Assembly: GCF_050574275.1 (NCBI RefSeq)
Contig: NZ_CP192260.1
Span: 3,472,001-3,536,000 of the forward strand
Direction: 5' to 3'
Length of the DNA stretch: 64,000 bases
From: Virgibacillus_F flavescens
Lineage (GTDB): Bacteria; Bacillota; Bacilli; Bacillales; Amphibacillaceae
Part shown: positions 62,826-64,000 of the stretch, in pieces
Position numbering within the stretch: position 1 is the first letter of the stretch
Layout of the letters: every line of letters starts with the position of its first letter
Translations under genes and position numbers: made by a program
The notes under the pieces: model-generated
What the model was told of the DNA's origin: nothing
Database searches by the model: none
Seen by the model: the letters and a program-made list of their open reading frames with translations, nothing else

Positions 62826-62915
62826 CGTAATTCTAATTAGCTTTTCAAATTTACTGATTTCTGTGAACATTGTACCATTTTTTTCCTATTACAACATTTA
62901 TTAAAAATGATATTG

Positions 62916-62921
62916 TATAAT
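62916..62921 (+). promoter_or_regulatory. -10 box of the toxin gene promoter
   Basis: TATAAT preceded by TTG-poor sequence; TTACAA at 62889 is too far (21 bp) for a good -35. Transcription would start near 62928, giving an 85-nt leader. Confidence 0.45.
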
Positions 62922-62996
62922 GGTGAGGACAGGTCCGTCCAGGTGGACTTCAAAAGTAGATGCAAGAGATAAAATTCTCTTACATTGGCGGCTTAA

Positions 62997-63013
62997 CCCC
63001 TTAAGGAAAGGGG
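62997..63013 (+). promoter_or_regulatory. Hairpin that sequesters the toxin ribosome site
   Basis: CCCCTT, loop AAGGA, AAGGGG directly before the toxin ATG. The Shine-Dalgarno sequence is inside the 3' arm, as in other type I toxin mRNAs. Confidence 0.6.
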
Positions 63014-63109
63014 ATGAAGCGTGTGATACCAATTGACAAAGCTCTTGAGTTGATGCTGATGTTTTCGACGCTTGTGTTGTTGATTGTGAACAGCAAAGAA
63101 AAAAAGTAA
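63014..63109 (+). CDS. Putative holin-like type I toxin (31 residues)
   Basis: A short frame begins MKRVIPIDKALELMLMF and ends VNSKEKK. One hydrophobic helix (residues 10-26) and a basic tail are the pattern of the Gram-positive holin-like toxins, whose other members start with xxxxEALxLMxxF. An alternative GTG start at codon 4 (63023) would be better placed relative to AAGGGG and give 28 residues. The gene is flanked by toxin-mRNA-like hairpins and by an antisense promoter. Confidence 0.75.
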   Translation: MKRVIPIDKALELMLMFSTLVLLIVNSKEKK

Positions 63110-63141
63110 TTCCCCGTTTTTGACTGGACAATTACTTTTTT
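63098..63141. terminator. Bidirectional hairpin at the end of the toxin gene
   Basis: AAAAAGTAATT and AATTACTTTTT pair over 11 bp. T runs on both strands mean it can end the antisense RNA on the minus strand and possibly the toxin mRNA on the plus strand; a further hairpin GTCGTAAG/CTTACGGC lies at 63187-63210. Confidence 0.65.
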
Positions 63142-63227
63142 CAAATCCCAATATTTGAAGCCGTCACACCTGCGGAAATCTGTCTGGGTCGTAAGTTGCA
63201 GCTTACGGCCCCCCTTTTCCGCCTCAC
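63098..63227 (-). ncRNA. Predicted antisense RNA of the toxin locus
   Basis: A promoter at 63234-63262 reads leftward and the first minus-strand terminator is at 63098-63141. The resulting RNA of about 130 nt would pair with the toxin mRNA 3' end, including the 63187-63210 hairpin that can act as a kissing loop. Predicted only from layout. Confidence 0.5.
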
Positions 63228-63233
63228 TTTTTT

Positions 63234-63262
63234 ATTCTATTCCTTCCCTTATAAAAAAACAA
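63234..63262 (-). promoter_or_regulatory. Antisense promoter of the toxin-antitoxin locus
   Basis: Minus strand TTGTTT, 17-bp spacer, TAGAAT. Confidence 0.55.
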
Positions 63263-63551
63263 CTGCATACTTCACTAATTTTCAGTCAAGAACAACCTGC
63301 AAATTATATTCATATCAAGGTATTTCATAATTCCCTTACGCATAAAAAATTATTTTTTCACTATCATTATACTATAAAAATTCACACTTTTCAGCAACAT
63401 TCGACAATTATTGCGTTTTTTAACTAGCTTTTTTGTGGTTTAAACAAATTATTAGGAAAATCCTATCTAGTGCTTTACCATTTTACATATGGTTACGTTT
63501 TAAACGTTACCCTTTTTCAACTCAGTATACACAGAAAGTAGGTAATTAAAA
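63263..63551. other. AT-rich gap before the oxidoreductase gene
   Basis: No supported gene; the promoter of the next gene should lie here but I see no clear boxes. Confidence 0.45.
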
Positions 63552-64000
63552 ATGAAAGCAATTGTCATTGAAGAATATGGCTCACTTAATAAGCTAACAG
63601 AAAAAGAAGTAAGCGTTCCTGAAATAAACGACAATCAAGTATTAATTGAAGTTCATGCAACATCAATTAACCCGATTGACTGGAAGTTACGTGAGGGGTA
63701 TCTAAAAGAAAACCTTCCACTTGAATTCCCAATTACATTAGGATGGGATGTTGCCGGTATTATAAGTGAAGTAGGTTCAGCCGTAACCAATTTCCAAATT
63801 GGTGATCGCGTATTTGCAAGACCAGCACTTACCAGAGAAGGCACGTATGCAGAGTATACAGCAGTCGATGAGGAGCTGCTGGCGAAAATGCCAGAAAACT
63901 TATCGTTTGAAGAAGCTTCCTCTGTACCGTTAGCTGGGCTGACTGCTTGGCAATGTCTTGTTGATTTTTCTGAAATAAAAGAGGATGACAAAGTATTAAT
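63552..64000 (+). CDS. Zinc-independent quinone-oxidoreductase-like alcohol dehydrogenase, N-terminal part
   Basis: 149 residues are visible before the right edge. MKAIVIEEYG, VLIEVHATSINPIDWKLREG, FPITLGWDVAGIISEVGSAVTNFQIGDRVFA and the SVPLAGLTAWQCL segment are the GroES-like domain of MDR-superfamily quinone oxidoreductases. The catalytic zinc ligands of alcohol dehydrogenases are absent (Asp in GWDVAG). It should reduce enones or quinones with NADPH. RBS is a weak TAGGT. Confidence 0.88.
   Translation, partial: MKAIVIEEYGSLNKLTEKEVSVPEINDNQVLIEVHATSINPIDWKLREGYLKENLPLEFPITLGWDVAGIISEVGSAVTNFQIGDRVFARPALTREGTYAEYTAVDEELLAKMPENLSFEEASSVPLAGLTAWQCLVDFSEIKEDDKVL

Noticed and set aside
62926..63240. 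Prophage remnant around the holin-like peptide
   Set aside because: No lysis, capsid, integrase or other phage genes lie nearby; the antisense layout fits a type I toxin locus better.

Overview
The window looks like chromosome of a low-GC, endospore-forming Bacillaceae bacterium, probably a halotolerant relative of Oceanobacillus or Virgibacillus. That placement is inferred from gene content: a GerA/GerB/GerC germination operon, a YhcN-type spore lipoprotein, SigI/RsgI, a glycine betaine OpuA system, BmrCD, LnrJKLMN, YhdB and OdhAB. Most genes are ordinary core or semi-core genes. The unusual content is in the regulatory DNA and the repeats between them.

Region 1 (1-13.2 kb, mostly minus strand): the start of an M20 dipeptidase cut by the left edge; a homocysteine-to-cysteine operon yrrT-luxS-mccA-mccB; a sporulation lipoprotein with a sigma-G-like promoter; yhdB; sigI-rsgI; and a block of multidrug ABC transporter bmrC-bmrD, a membrane-anchored trypsin-like protease and a PRC-barrel protein. 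In front of bmrC is an elaborate leader: a good sigma-A promoter, a 23-codon leader peptide and two successive intrinsic terminators. The first terminator competes with an antiterminator that begins inside the leader-peptide codons.

Region 2 (13.4-31 kb): a TDT/SLAC1-like membrane protein, the germination operon, a frameshifted aldo/keto reductase, a betaine transporter operon (binding protein, permease, ATPase), a MarR regulator with a perfect palindrome over its own -10 box followed by an MMPL exporter, and an IS3-family element with a 4-bp target duplication inserted in a dispersed repeat. A second MurG-like glycosyltransferase follows.

Region 3 (31-47 kb): a MATE exporter, two aldehyde dehydrogenases, two small uncharacterised proteins, nucleoside and purine transporters, ilvE, cstA and the 2-oxoglutarate dehydrogenase genes odhA-odhB. 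Upstream of odhA lies an array of three hairpin units of 124-127 bp whose stems differ between units by compensatory changes. Beyond it is a self-contained transcription unit encoding only a 35-residue membrane peptide.

Region 4 (47.5-64 kb): trmL, an amidase-domain protein, a DUF5316 protein, ogt, queG, an ABC-class ATPase, tRNA-Gly(UCC), a D-amino-acid transaminase, a hydrolase, a DinB-fold protein, a two-component/ABC locus matching LnrJKLMN, an SDR protein, a probable type I toxin-antitoxin locus (31-residue holin-like toxin with a predicted antisense RNA) and the start of an alcohol-dehydrogenase-like gene. GC-rich composite repeats recur in the long intergenic gaps (near 0.4-0.75, 14.5, 19, 28, 29.5, 35 and 54 kb).
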